A stretch of DNA of 23,929 nt from positions 1 through 23,929 of the forward strand of contig CAZWFN010000100.1 of assembly GCA_964633205.1 (NCBI GenBank). The letters are read 5' to 3'. The notes beneath the pieces were generated by a model, which saw nothing but the letters and a program-made list of their open reading frames with translations, had not been told where the DNA came from and did no database searches. The translations under genes were made by a program, and so were the position numbers. This stretch comes from CAYVQE01 sp964633205. GTDB lineage: Bacteria; Myxococcota; B64-G9. Within the stretch, counting starts at the first letter, position 1. Each line of letters opens with the position of its first letter. Positions 14,181 through 23,709 of this stretch are shown one piece after another.

Positions 14181-15590
14181 ATGCCCGCGATGCGCAAGCT
14201 GTTCTCACTGCTGCTGCTCGCCGGTCCGTTGGCCGGCATCTCGGCCGCGCCGCCGGCCGCGGCCCATGCCGAGTACCGTCCCTTCTCCACCAACCGCTAC
14301 GCGGTGCTCGACGCCACCGGCGACGGGCTGCTGATCGACTACCGCATCACCGTCGGCGATCTGCCGGCCGAGAAGCTGCGGCGGCGCTTCGACGCCGACG
14401 GCGACGGGGTGGTGGCGCCGGCCGAGCGGGCCGAGCTGATCGCGCACATCGCCGGGCGCATCGCGGCCGGGCTGGAGATCGCGCTCGACGGCCGGCCGCA
14501 GGCGGTGCGCCCGGCTGCCCCGGACGTCGACCTGGTCAGCGACCGGGTGGCCCTGTTCGCACCCATCTGGTTGCGCTACCGCATCGCCCTGCCCTGTGCC
14601 CCCGGCCGCCACCGGCTGGTCTATCGCGACCGCACCCGGCTGGAGCAGCTGAGCCAGACCGAGATCTACATCCGGCGCCATCCCCGCCTGCGCCTGCTGC
14701 GCGCCGGGCGGCTGCTGCGCGACCGCGGGGTGCGGCGGCGGCTGAGCTGGGACGAAGGCCGGCAGCCGGATCCGGTGCTGATCGACTTCGCGCTGGCGCC
14801 GGCCGGCCGCGCAGCGACCGGGTCAGAACCCGCGGCGGCCCGCGGGGCGCCGCTGGACGAAGCGGCCGGGCTCAAGCGGGCGCTGCTGGCCGACGAGCTC
14901 GAGCCCTGGGGCTGGTTGCTGGCGCTGGGGCTGGCCTTCGGCCTCGGCGCGCTGCACGCGCTGAGCCCGGGCCACGGCAAGACCCTGGTGGCCGCCTACC
15001 TGGTGGGCAGCCGGGGCACGGTGCGCCACGCGGTGCTGCTCGGCGGCATCGTCACCGCCACCCACGTCTCGTCGGTGGTGCTGCTGGGCCTGGTGGCCCT
15101 GTGGGCCTCGAGCGCGGTGGTGCCCGAGCGGCTGACGCCCTGGATCGCGCTGGCCGCCGGGCTGCTGGTGCTGGCCATGGGCGGCTGGATGCTGGCCCGC
15201 CGGCTGCGCGCCCGCGGACGAACCGCCCACCACCAGCACCACCACGATCGGCCGGCCGCCGCCCGGGTGCGCTGGAGCGAGCTGCTGCTGCTGGGCCTGT
15301 CCGGGGGCATGGTGCCCTGCCCGTCGGCGGCGGTGGTGCTGCTCAGCGCCATCTATTTGGGCCGCATCGGGCTGGGCCTGTTGCTGATCGCCGCGTTCAG
15401 CCTGGGGCTGGCGGCCAGCCTGGTGATCGTCGGCGTGCTGGTGGTGCGCGGCCGCCGCCTGCTCGAAAAGCTGGCCGGCGGGCCGCGCAGCCGGCGGCTG
15501 GCCGCGGCCCTGCCGCTGCTGAGCGCGCTGCTCATCACCGCGCTGGGCGGCACCATGACGGCCCTGGCCGTCGCCGACCTGTTCCTGTGA
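14181..15590 (+). CDS. NicO/RcnA-type nickel/cobalt transporter with periplasmic EF-hand domain
   Basis: A 469-residue protein. A signal peptide (residues 1-28) and a periplasmic domain (about 30-215) precede a membrane domain of about six helices. The periplasmic part holds a canonical EF-hand loop, DADGDGVVAPAE (D71, D73, D75, E82). The first helix carries the family motif GALHALSPGHGKTLVAAYL. A His-rich loop (H350, H351, H353-H355) and SGGMVPCPSAAVVLLSA follow. RcnA-like members export Ni/Co; other NicO members import it, and sequence alone does not settle direction. ATG 14181 and ATG 14190 (MRKLFSLLL) are both possible; neither has a strong Shine-Dalgarno. Divergent from nikR. Confidence 0.88.
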   Translation: MPAMRKLFSLLLLAGPLAGISAAPPAAAHAEYRPFSTNRYAVLDATGDGLLIDYRITVGDLPAEKLRRRFDADGDGVVAPAERAELIAHIAGRIAAGLEIALDGRPQAVRPAAPDVDLVSDRVALFAPIWLRYRIALPCAPGRHRLVYRDRTRLEQLSQTEIYIRRHPRLRLLRAGRLLRDRGVRRRLSWDEGRQPDPVLIDFALAPAGRAATGSEPAAARGAPLDEAAGLKRALLADELEPWGWLLALGLAFGLGALHALSPGHGKTLVAAYLVGSRGTVRHAVLLGGIVTATHVSSVVLLGLVALWASSAVVPERLTPWIALAAGLLVLAMGGWMLARRLRARGRTAHHQHHHDRPAAARVRWSELLLLGLSGGMVPCPSAAVVLLSAIYLGRIGLGLLLIAAFSLGLAASLVIVGVLVVRGRRLLEKLAGGPRSRRLAAALPLLSALLITALGGTMTALAVADLFL

Positions 15591-15676
15591 AGCGACAGCC
15601 TGAATTCTTGGCAGTTGCAGCCCGTCGCAATCCGATGGAGCATGTGGCAGAAATCCGCTGACCGAGGGGAGACGCC

Positions 15677-17047
15677 ATGGGATCGATTTCGGGCAAAGGA
15701 TCGTGGCTGCTCATCGGGTTGTGGCTGCTGCCGGCCGCAGCGGCGGCCGACGACCTGCACTACCAGGACTTCATCGTCGGCGACGAAGCCTTCGCCTTGG
15801 GCGGGGCCTACACGGCCATCGCCGCCGACCCCTCGGGCGGCTGGTACAACCCGGCCGGCATCGTCGACGTGCGCGACACCTCGCTCAGCCTGTCGGCCAA
15901 CCTCTACGGCCTGCAGGACAACTCCACCGGCAAGACCGCCTTCGTCGATCCGGAGAAGGCCATCTCCAAGCTGTCGGTGGTGCCCTCCTCGGCCGGCTTC
16001 GTCCAGGCCCTGGGCCGCAGCAGCCTGAACGGCCGGCGGCCGTATGCCATCGGCATGAGCCTGGTGGTGCCCTCGTACCGCAAGTTCTCGCTCAGCGAAG
16101 AGGGCGCGGTCGAGGACCCCGATCTGGGCCTGGTCCAATCGGGCTACACCCGCAACTACACCGACTCCACCCTGTGGATCGGCGCGCTGGGCGCGATGCG
16201 CCTGAACCGGCGCTTCTCCCTGGGCCTGGGCCTGTTTCTGATACACCGCTCGGTGCAGGACTCGGCCTCGTCCTGGGTGGCCAGCGGCCACGACGGCGGC
16301 GAGTTCCGCACCTTTCGCTCGGCGCTGACCGAACTCGACTTTTCCAACGACGCGCTGGTGCTGGCGTTGGGGCTGAAGTGGGAGTGGTTCGACGGCTTCT
16401 ATTTCGGCGCCATGGTGCGCAGCCCCAGCCTGCCGATTTACTCCCACGGCAGCATGCGCTTCGCCCGTTCTTGGGCTGCGCCCGACCAGCCGCCCAGCTT
16501 CCGGCCCACCCCGGACGAGGCATCGGTCGACTCCGAGACCCGCTCCTGGGGCGAGGCCCGGGTGGGCGTGGCCTACGTGATCGAAAAGCGCCTCAAGCTG
16601 GCCGCCGACGTCAGCGTCCACCTGCCGGTCCACTACACCCTGGTCGAGGTGTCCGATCCGGTGTCCCGCGACGCGCTGCTGGTGCCGGCCGATATCGAGC
16701 GCACCTTCGTCATCAACGGCAACCTGGGCGTGGAGGTGCTGTTCGCCGATGCCTTCTCCATCGGCCTGGGCGGATTCACCAACTTCTCCTCGGTCGGCGC
16801 CATCCCGGCCGAGGTCGACCGGCCGCATCCGGCCCACGTGAACATGTACGGCGGAACCTTCGCGGTGGGCTATGCCAGCGAGCATACCCTGACCCGGATC
16901 GGCGTGCTGTACTCTTACGGCGAAGGCCAGGACGTCCACGCGGTCAACGACCCGTCCCAGCTCGACACCGACACCCAGGGCTTCATCCGCGTGCCGCTGA
17001 CCCAGTCTTACCTCTACTTCTTCCTGTCCAGCACTTTCCGCTATTAA
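15677..17047 (+). CDS. OmpP1/FadL-type outer-membrane protein
   Basis: A 456-residue protein with a signal peptide (WLLIGLWLLPAAAAADD, cleavage near residue 24). The family N-terminal motif follows: GGAYTAIAADPSGGWYNPAG. The remainder has alternating beta-strand patterns, and the C-terminus YLYFFLSSTFRY ends in an aromatic residue, as in outer-membrane barrels. FadL/TodX members move hydrophobic substrates such as long-chain fatty acids across the outer membrane; the substrate here is unknown. GGGGAG lies well placed before the ATG. It begins 86 nt after the NicO gene on the same strand, with no strong promoter recognised, and is followed by the inverted-repeat element. Confidence 0.85.
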   Translation: MGSISGKGSWLLIGLWLLPAAAAADDLHYQDFIVGDEAFALGGAYTAIAADPSGGWYNPAGIVDVRDTSLSLSANLYGLQDNSTGKTAFVDPEKAISKLSVVPSSAGFVQALGRSSLNGRRPYAIGMSLVVPSYRKFSLSEEGAVEDPDLGLVQSGYTRNYTDSTLWIGALGAMRLNRRFSLGLGLFLIHRSVQDSASSWVASGHDGGEFRTFRSALTELDFSNDALVLALGLKWEWFDGFYFGAMVRSPSLPIYSHGSMRFARSWAAPDQPPSFRPTPDEASVDSETRSWGEARVGVAYVIEKRLKLAADVSVHLPVHYTLVEVSDPVSRDALLVPADIERTFVINGNLGVEVLFADAFSIGLGGFTNFSSVGAIPAEVDRPHPAHVNMYGGTFAVGYASEHTLTRIGVLYSYGEGQDVHAVNDPSQLDTDTQGFIRVPLTQSYLYFFLSSTFRY

Positions 17048-17086
17048 AAAACCCCCGCCCGAAGAGGATGTCGAAAAACGGGCTAT

Positions 17087-17140
17087 ACCATTCCTCCGCA
17101 GAAACTGCTTCGATAGCGTATACAGTTCTGGTGGAATGGT
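17087..17140. repeat. imperfect hairpin inside the element
   Basis: ACCATTCC (17087-17094) pairs with GGAATGGT (17133-17140). The arms continue imperfectly through CAGAAACTG and CAGTTCTG around a loop of about 15 nt. Confidence 0.55.
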
Positions 17141-17192
17141 ACTGCTCTTGGCTTTGGTTGCGGCGGTAGCAGCGCTGTGTTGATCAATCCGC

Positions 17193-17216
17193 AGGGGCGG
17201 GGATGAACCCGCCCCT
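17193..17216. repeat. GGGGCGGG stem-loop, interspersed-repeat type
   Basis: AGGGGCGGG (17193-17201), loop GATGAA, CCCGCCCCT (17208-17216): a perfect 9-bp stem. Short palindromes of the GTAGGGGCGGG type are commonly dispersed in intergenic DNA of several phyla. No T-tract follows, so it is not a standard intrinsic terminator. Confidence 0.6.
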
Positions 17217-17317
17217 ACGATGGAAATGCCAGTCTGCGAACGGGTCACGTCATTTCGGATTTGTCGACACCCTCGAAGGGCGGGGGTGGGCAAACGGGGA
17301 TTTGGAGCGCAGCGCGC

Positions 17318-18403
17318 TCAGCCGTTCTTCTTGGCGAACTCGGCCATGAAGTCGGCCAGGGCCTTGGCGCCTTCGACCGGCATGGCGTTGTAGATCGAGG
17401 CCCGGCAGCCGCCCACGCTGCGGTGGCCCTTCAGCCCGCCCAGGCCCTGCTCGCCTGCCTCGGCGATGAACTGCTTCTCCAGCTCCTCGCTCGGCAGCCG
17501 GAAGACCACGTTCATCTTGGAGCGGCAGTGCGCCGGCACCGGGCAGCGGTAGAAGCCGCTGTCCTTCTCGATGGCCCCGTAGACCAGCCCGGCCCGCTCG
17601 TCGGCCAGCTTCTCCACCGCCTCCAGCCCGCCCTGGTCCTTGACCCACTGCATGACCCGGTTGACCATGTAGATGGCGAACACCGGCGGCGTGTTGTAGA
17701 GCGAGTCCTTGGCGTGGTGGATCTTGTAGCTCAAGTAGGCCGGCAGGTCGTCGGGGCAGCGCTCGACCATGTCGTCGCGGATGATGACCACCGCCACTCC
17801 GGCCGGCCCGGCGTTCTTCTGGGCGCCGGCGTAGATCAGACCGAACTTGTCCAGCGGCAGCCGGCGGCTCATGAAGTCGGACGACATGTCGCAAACGATG
17901 GGCACCTTGCCGGCGTCCGGGAATTCGTGCCACTGGATGCCGCCGATGGTCTCGTTCGACGTCATGTGCAGGTAGGCGGCGTCCGGGTCGAGCTTCAGCT
18001 CCGCCGGTTGCGGCAGGTTCAGGTAGTTGTCGTCCTTGCCGTCGAAGACCACATTGGCCTTGCCGATCTTCTGGGCGTCGGCGTAGGCCTTCTTGGCCCA
18101 CGAGCCGGTGACGGTGAAGTCGCAGCTGGCCCCCTGGGGCAGAAAGTTCATCGGCGCCATGGCGAACTGCAGCGTGGCCCCGCCGCCGATGAACAACACC
18201 TTGTAGTTGTCGGGCAGCCCGAGCAGCTCGCGCACCAGGTCCATGGCGCCGCTGTGCACCGCGTCGTACTCGGGCGAGCGGTGGCTCATCTCGATGATCG
18301 ACATGCCCTTGCCGGCGTACTCGACGAACTCGTCGCGGGCGCGCTCGAGCACGCTCAGCGGCAGCGTCGACGGCCCCGGGTTGAAATTGTAGATCCGACC
18401 CAT
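17318..18403 (-). CDS. serC: phosphoserine aminotransferase
   Basis: A 361-residue class-V PLP aminotransferase that converts 3-phosphohydroxypyruvate to phosphoserine. It opens with RIYNFNPGPSTLPLSVLE and has GMSIIEMSHRSPEY, IGGGATLQFAMAP, TSNETIGGIQW and the PLP lysine K196 in YAGAQKNAGPAGV (E. coli K198). The C-terminal GLKGHRSVGGCRASIYNAMP binds phosphate. Tandem ATGs lie at 18406 and 18403; the second has 6 nt from GGAGG and is preferred. It shares one base with the serA stop and is the last gene of the DUF1015-serA-serC unit. Confidence 0.96.
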   Translation of the reverse strand: MGRIYNFNPGPSTLPLSVLERARDEFVEYAGKGMSIIEMSHRSPEYDAVHSGAMDLVRELLGLPDNYKVLFIGGGATLQFAMAPMNFLPQGASCDFTVTGSWAKKAYADAQKIGKANVVFDGKDDNYLNLPQPAELKLDPDAAYLHMTSNETIGGIQWHEFPDAGKVPIVCDMSSDFMSRRLPLDKFGLIYAGAQKNAGPAGVAVVIIRDDMVERCPDDLPAYLSYKIHHAKDSLYNTPPVFAIYMVNRVMQWVKDQGGLEAVEKLADERAGLVYGAIEKDSGFYRCPVPAHCRSKMNVVFRLPSEELEKQFIAEAGEQGLGGLKGHRSVGGCRASIYNAMPVEGAKALADFMAEFAKKNG

Positions 18404-19287
18404 CATGCACCTCCCTCGACGAAAGACTCGATGATCCCGACCACCTCGTCGCCGATGCGGCCCAGGTTCTCCTTGCTGGAAGCGCCCAGGTGGGGGGTCA
18501 TGATCACGTTGGGCGCGGTCAGCATCGGGTAATCGTCCGGCGGCGGATCCGAGGGCCAGACGTCGGTGGCGTAGGCGCGCACCTTGCCCGACTCCAGCGC
18601 CTGTTTCATGGCCTCGGCGTCCACCGTGGCGCCGCGGCCGGTGTTGACCACCACCACGCCGTCCTTCATGGCCGCGATGGCGTCGGCGTCGATGATGCCG
18701 CGGGTCTCGTCGGTCAGCGGCAGGTGCAGCGACACGTAGTCGGCGCCGGCCAGCGCCGCGGCCAGCTCGGGCTTGACCTCGGCCAGGTCGTGGGGCTTGC
18801 CCGACTTGCGGTAGGCCGTCAGGTTCATGCCGAAGGCACGGGCCCGCTTGGCGAACTCGGTGGCGATGTTGCCGGTGCCCACCAGGCAGCAGGTCTTGCC
18901 GAACAGCTCGCTGCGCTTGAGCTCCTTCTTGATCCAGCGGCCTGCCTTCATCGACTCGTGGCCCTCGATCAAGCGGTTGGGCACCGCCAGCATCAGCGCC
19001 ATGCCCAGCTCGGCCACCGCCACGCCGGGGGCCTTGGGGGTGTTGTGCACCGCGATGCCCTTCTCGGCCGCGTAAGCCTTGTCGATGTTGTCGGTGCCCA
19101 CGCCGCCGCGGATGATCAGCTTCAGCTTCGGGGCCGAGTCGATGTACTCGCGGGTGCACTTGGTCTTGGAGCGCACCAGGACCACCTCGGCCTCGTTCAA
19201 CCGGTCCTTGTCGTCGGTCACCTCGCCGAAGCGCTCGAGCTTGCCGGGCAGCTCCGGGCCAAAGGCATCGGAAATCAAAATCAGCAT
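18403..19287 (-). CDS. serA: D-3-phosphoglycerate dehydrogenase, short form
   Basis: A 294-residue NAD-dependent 2-hydroxyacid dehydrogenase, the first step of serine synthesis. It lacks the C-terminal ACT domain of E. coli SerA, so classic serine feedback through ACT is not expected. Motifs: RGGVGTDNID, Rossmann GTGNIA, LHLPLTDETRGII, NTGRGATVD with catalytic R218, and MTPHLGASSKEN with H266. The catalytic Glu position (29 residues after the Arg in E. coli SerA) holds D247 in WPSDPP. Start at 19287 with AAGGAGG 8 nt upstream. Immediately followed by serC, which supports PGDH over another hydroxyacid dehydrogenase. Confidence 0.92.
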   Translation of the reverse strand: MLILISDAFGPELPGKLERFGEVTDDKDRLNEAEVVLVRSKTKCTREYIDSAPKLKLIIRGGVGTDNIDKAYAAEKGIAVHNTPKAPGVAVAELGMALMLAVPNRLIEGHESMKAGRWIKKELKRSELFGKTCCLVGTGNIATEFAKRARAFGMNLTAYRKSGKPHDLAEVKPELAAALAGADYVSLHLPLTDETRGIIDADAIAAMKDGVVVVNTGRGATVDAEAMKQALESGKVRAYATDVWPSDPPPDDYPMLTAPNVIMTPHLGASSKENLGRIGDEVVGIIESFVEGGA

Positions 19288-19349
19288 GGGCACGGCCTCC
19301 TTTCGATCCAGCCCGCTTGGGTCATCTCGTACAATCGGCTTCCTCGGCT

Positions 19350-20612
19350 TCAATCGCCGATGGCCGTCGGGTCCTCGCGAAGCGAGCGCACCACCACGCC
19401 GGAGCGCAGCTTGGGCTCGAACCAGGTGGACTTGGGCGGCATGATCTCGCCGGCGTCGGCGATGGCCATCAGCTGCTCGACCCCCACCGGATGCAGCGCA
19501 AAGGCCACCCGGGCATCGTTGCCGCAACGCCGCTCCAGCTCGCCGGTGCCGCGGATGCCGCCGACGAAGTCGATGCGCTCATCGCTGCGCGGATCGGTGA
19601 TTCCCAGAATGGGCGCCAAGAGGTTCTGCTGCAAGATGGATGCGTCGAGCGCGGCCACCGGATCGTCGGCGTCGAAGGTGCCCGGCCGCGCCCGCAGCCG
19701 GTACCAGCGACCGTCCAGAAAGCAGGTGAACTCGCGCGGCGCCTGCGGCTCGGCTTCGCGCCAGGGCTCGACCTCGAAGCGCTGGCCCACCCGCTCGAAG
19801 AAGCGCTCGGGCTCGAGCCCGTTCAGATCGCGCACCACCCGGTGGTAGCCCATGATGTGCAGCTCGTCGTCCGGGAAGAGCACCGCCAAGAAGTGGTTGT
19901 AGGGCTCGTCGCCGCGGTGATGCGGGTTGCGCTCGCGCAGGATGTTGCGCACCCGGTAGGCCGAGGCGCTGCGGTGGTGGCCGTCGGCGATGTACAAGGC
20001 CGGTACTTCGCTGAAGGCCTGCACCAGCCAGTCGCGATCGGCCGGCTCATCGATCACCCACAGGGTGTGGCCGACACCGTCGTCGGCGATAAAGTCGTAG
20101 ACCGGATGCTGCCCGCGGCAGAGGTCGCGAATGCGGCGGCTGATCTCCGCCCGGGCGCGGTAGGTGAGCAGCACCGGACCGGCGTTGGCCATCAGCCTCT
20201 CCACGTGCCGCGCCCGGTCGTCCTCCTTGGCGCGCCGGGTCAGCTCGTGCTTCTTGATCGCGCCCGACTCGTACTCGTCCACGCTGGCGCCGACCATCAG
20301 GCCGTGCTGTACGTGATCGTCCATGCGCAGCCGGTAGACGTAGAGACAGGGCTGCTCGTCGGCCACCAGCTCGCCGCGGGCGATCAGCTGCTTGAAGTTC
20401 TCGGCGCTGCGTTCGTAGACCTCGTCGGAGTGGACGTCCACGTCCAGCGGCAGATCGACCTCGGCCTTGACCACCCGCAGAAAGCTCAGTGGATTGTCGG
20501 CCGCAATCTGGCGCGCCTCGTCCGAGCTGAGCACGTCGTAAGGCGGGCTGGCCACCTTGTCCACCAGGTCCGGGCGGGGGCGAAGGCCGGGAAAGGGGCG
20601 AATGTCGGCCAC
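19350..20612 (-). CDS. DUF1015 family protein
   Basis: A 420-residue cytoplasmic protein of typical DUF1015 length. Family stretches: ADIRPFPGLRPRPDLVDKVA, SPPYDVLSSDEARQIAADNP, LYIADGHHRSASAYRVRN and NHFLAVLFPDDELHIMGYHR. The GHHR core recalls nuclease/ParB-like or phosphate-handling sites, but no activity is assigned. The start is GTG at 20612 (VADIRPFPG), with AAGGAGG 8 nt upstream. It lies 63 nt before serA. From memory, DUF1015 next to serC and serA also occurs in Bacteroidetes and Clostridia, suggesting a link to serine or phosphoserine metabolism; that remains inference. Confidence 0.93.
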   Translation of the reverse strand: MADIRPFPGLRPRPDLVDKVASPPYDVLSSDEARQIAADNPLSFLRVVKAEVDLPLDVDVHSDEVYERSAENFKQLIARGELVADEQPCLYVYRLRMDDHVQHGLMVGASVDEYESGAIKKHELTRRAKEDDRARHVERLMANAGPVLLTYRARAEISRRIRDLCRGQHPVYDFIADDGVGHTLWVIDEPADRDWLVQAFSEVPALYIADGHHRSASAYRVRNILRERNPHHRGDEPYNHFLAVLFPDDELHIMGYHRVVRDLNGLEPERFFERVGQRFEVEPWREAEPQAPREFTCFLDGRWYRLRARPGTFDADDPVAALDASILQQNLLAPILGITDPRSDERIDFVGGIRGTGELERRCGNDARVAFALHPVGVEQLMAIADAGEIMPPKSTWFEPKLRSGVVVRSLREDPTAIGD

Positions 20613-20627
20613 GGTGCATGCCTCCTT

Positions 20628-20645
20628 GCGCCGCGCTGGCGGCGC
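20628..20645 (-). promoter_or_regulatory. leader hairpin next to the DUF1015 ribosome binding site
   Basis: A perfect 7-bp stem GCGCCGC/GCGGCGC with a 4-nt loop, ending one base before the AAGGAGG (20626-20620) that serves the GTG start at 20612. It could influence ribosome access. No riboswitch consensus was recognised. Confidence 0.4.
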
Positions 20646-20661
20646 GTTCGATCCTGTGCTG

Positions 20662-20689
20662 CATATACACCGGCTCCGGCGCATTGCAA
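20662..20689 (-). promoter_or_regulatory. candidate sigma70-type promoter of DUF1015-serA-serC
   Basis: Minus strand: TTGCAA (20689-20684), 16-nt spacer, TATATG (20667-20662). The predicted start near 20655 gives a leader of about 43 nt containing the 20628-20645 hairpin and AAGGAGG. Confidence 0.5.
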
Positions 20690-20770
20690 GCCAAATCGGG
20701 GCCCGCTGCGCGGGTCGCGCAATCGCCCGCGGCCGCATCCGGGTTGACTGTTTCGCACGCCGCTGCGAGC

Positions 20771-21160
20771 ATGTGTGCGGCCGCCCGGGACGGTGACGCG
20801 GTGCGCCAGCGACACCGCATCGAGCGGGAAACAGGCAAAGACGCCACGGTGGAGGGCGCGGTGGACGAGCCCGAGGCGATCGAGATTCCCATCGACGGCA
20901 CCCTGGACCTGCACACCTTCCGGCCGCAGGAGCTGGGCGAGCTGTTGCCCGACTATCTGGCCGCCTGCCGCGAACGCGGCATCCTGCAGCTGCGCATCGT
21001 CCACGGCAAGGGCACCGGAGCGCTGCGCCGCAGCGTCCACGCCCTGCTGGAGCGCAGCCGGCTGGTGGCCGACTACCGGCTGGCCGGCGCAGAGGCCGGC
21101 GGCTGGGGCGCTACCCTGGTCGAGCTGCACCCGCCCGACCCGCCGCCCGACGCGCCCTGA
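20771..21160 (+). CDS. Smr domain protein (stand-alone)
   Basis: About 129 residues; the C-terminal about 85 form a Smr (MutS2-related) domain. The N-terminal motif LDLHTFRP and the central RIVHGKGTGALRRSV (HGKGxGxLR) are intact, and the domain closes with GGWGATLVEL. Smr domains bind or nick nucleic acids (DNA or RNA); stand-alone members have no settled role. A short unstructured N-terminus precedes the domain. The start is uncertain: ATG 20771 gives 129 residues and GTG 20801 a slightly shorter protein; neither has a strong Shine-Dalgarno. Divergent from DUF1015. Confidence 0.88.
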   Translation: MCAAARDGDAVRQRHRIERETGKDATVEGAVDEPEAIEIPIDGTLDLHTFRPQELGELLPDYLAACRERGILQLRIVHGKGTGALRRSVHALLERSRLVADYRLAGAEAGGWGATLVELHPPDPPPDAP

Positions 21161-21228
21161 AGCCACCCGCCGCTGCCGGGCCGCAAGCACGGCCAGAATC
21201 CTCGTCTGGCGACGGGCGCCGTGATAGG

Positions 21229-22683
<1,455 letters not shown>

Positions 22684-22731
22684 ACGCCAAACACCGCGGC
22701 CGGCAGACTCCGAGCAGCCGCGACCCGCCCA

Positions 22732-22750
22732 TCGCGGCACGAAGCCGCGA
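22732..22750. terminator. 7-bp hairpin after the MopE/FGE-like gene
   Basis: TCGCGGC-ACGAA-GCCGCGA forms a perfect 7-bp stem 49 nt after the stop. It lacks a T-tract, so it is only a weak terminator candidate. The rest of 22684-22765 shows nothing recognisable. Confidence 0.3.
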
Positions 22751-22765
22751 ATTCCTGAGAACGAT

Positions 22766-23709
22766 TTGTGGACTCCACCATCGCACGCGCTGCTGGCGCG
22801 ATACCCGAAGCGGGAGTGGTTCGGCGGGCTTGGAGACCCGGCCACGCCAGATGCGGCGGGTGTGTCTCTGCGCCGCGGCGCCCGCATCCACCTGCTGCCG
22901 GGCCGGGTGGTGGCGCTGCGGCTGGACCCCTTCATCCTCGACGAGATGCGCGGCCGGCCGCGGGCGCTCGACAGCCACCTGCTGGAAGGCGACCTGCCGC
23001 CCATCGTCGCCGTGGCCGAAGCGGCCGATCGGGAGGTGGACCTGGAGTCCTACGTCAACGCCTACCTGGAAGAGGAGGTGCGGGCCGAGGCCCTGGTCCG
23101 CGACCTGGGTCCGTTCAGCCGCTTTCTGGAGCTGGCCGCCATGGAGTCGGGCCGGCGCATCAACGTGCGCAAGCTGTCGCAGCAGATCGGCGCGGCGCAG
23201 TCCACCATCGCCGCCTACTACCAGGTCCTGGAAGACTGCCTGATCATCGAACGCATCCCACCGCTGACCACGAGCTACGGCCGCAAGCGGCTGGCCAAGA
23301 CCGACAGCTTTCTGTTCTTCGACCTGGGCGTGCGCCGGCTGGCCGCCGGCGAGGGCCGCCGCCAGTCACCCGAGCGCCTGGGCGCCCTGTTCGAGCAGTT
23401 CGTCGGCCTGTAGCTGCTGCGCTGCGCCCGCCTGCTGCCCGGCGCCAGCCGGCTGCGCTGCTGGCGCGATCTCAACGGCCCTGAGGTGGACTGGGTGCTC
23501 GAACGCGAGGGCCGCTATCTGCCGATCGAGGCCAAGTGGACCGACACCCCCCCGCCAGCGCGACATCCGCCACCTGAAGCTGTTCGTCAACGAGTATCCC
23601 CAGGCCGACCAGGGCACCCTCGTCTGCCGCGTCCCCCGCCCCATCCAGCTCGACCACCACATCCAGGCCATCCCCTGGCAAGCCATCGACCAGCTGGTCC
23701 TGCCCCTGA
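22766..23709 (+). pseudogene. DUF4143 AAA-type ATPase pseudogene
   Basis: Recognisable DUF4143 sequence starts near 22845 (SLRRGARIHLLPGR) and continues through SYVNAYLEEEVRAEALVRDL, GPFSRFLELAAMESG and LEDCLIIERIPPLTTSYG. TAG at 23411-23413 interrupts it in EQFVGL-stop-LLRCARLL, where GAG (Glu) would fit the family. Reading continues as CWRDLNGPEVDWVLEREG and YLPIEAKWTDTP. At 23547-23553 a run of seven C shifts the frame; one C fewer would join it to RQRDIRHLKLFVNEYPQADQ. The N-terminal Walker A/B ATPase region (normally about 150 residues) is missing. Intact relatives often sit in mobile or defence-rich zones. Three independent lesions argue for a dead gene, though the TAG and C7 alone could be sequencing errors. 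Confidence 0.85.

Larger units (their letters stand above)
17051..17287. mobile_element. MITE-like or IS-remnant element with ~30-bp terminal inverted repeats
   Basis: Left end ACCCCCGCCCGAAGAGGATG continuing TCGAAAAACG (17051-17080) matches the reverse complement of 17258-17287 at 23 of 30 positions, including ten perfect terminal bases and TGTCGA-AAA further in. Both ends resemble the TGTCGAAAAA-type ends of some transposons. The 237-bp interior has no convincing ORF and two internal hairpins (17087-17140 and 17193-17216). It lies between the convergent FadL-type and serC genes. No clear target-site duplication was seen. A large bidirectional-terminator structure is an alternative. Confidence 0.5.

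Noticed and set aside
15353..17293. 646-codon minus-strand open frame over the FadL-type gene
   Set aside because: Antisense shadow. The plus strand encodes a barrel with signal peptide, NPAG motif and aromatic C-terminus.
23411..23553. Programmed recoding (stop read-through plus frameshift) in the DUF4143 gene
   Set aside because: No slippery-site and stem-loop combination was recognised around the TAG, and the missing ATPase half makes gene decay simpler.
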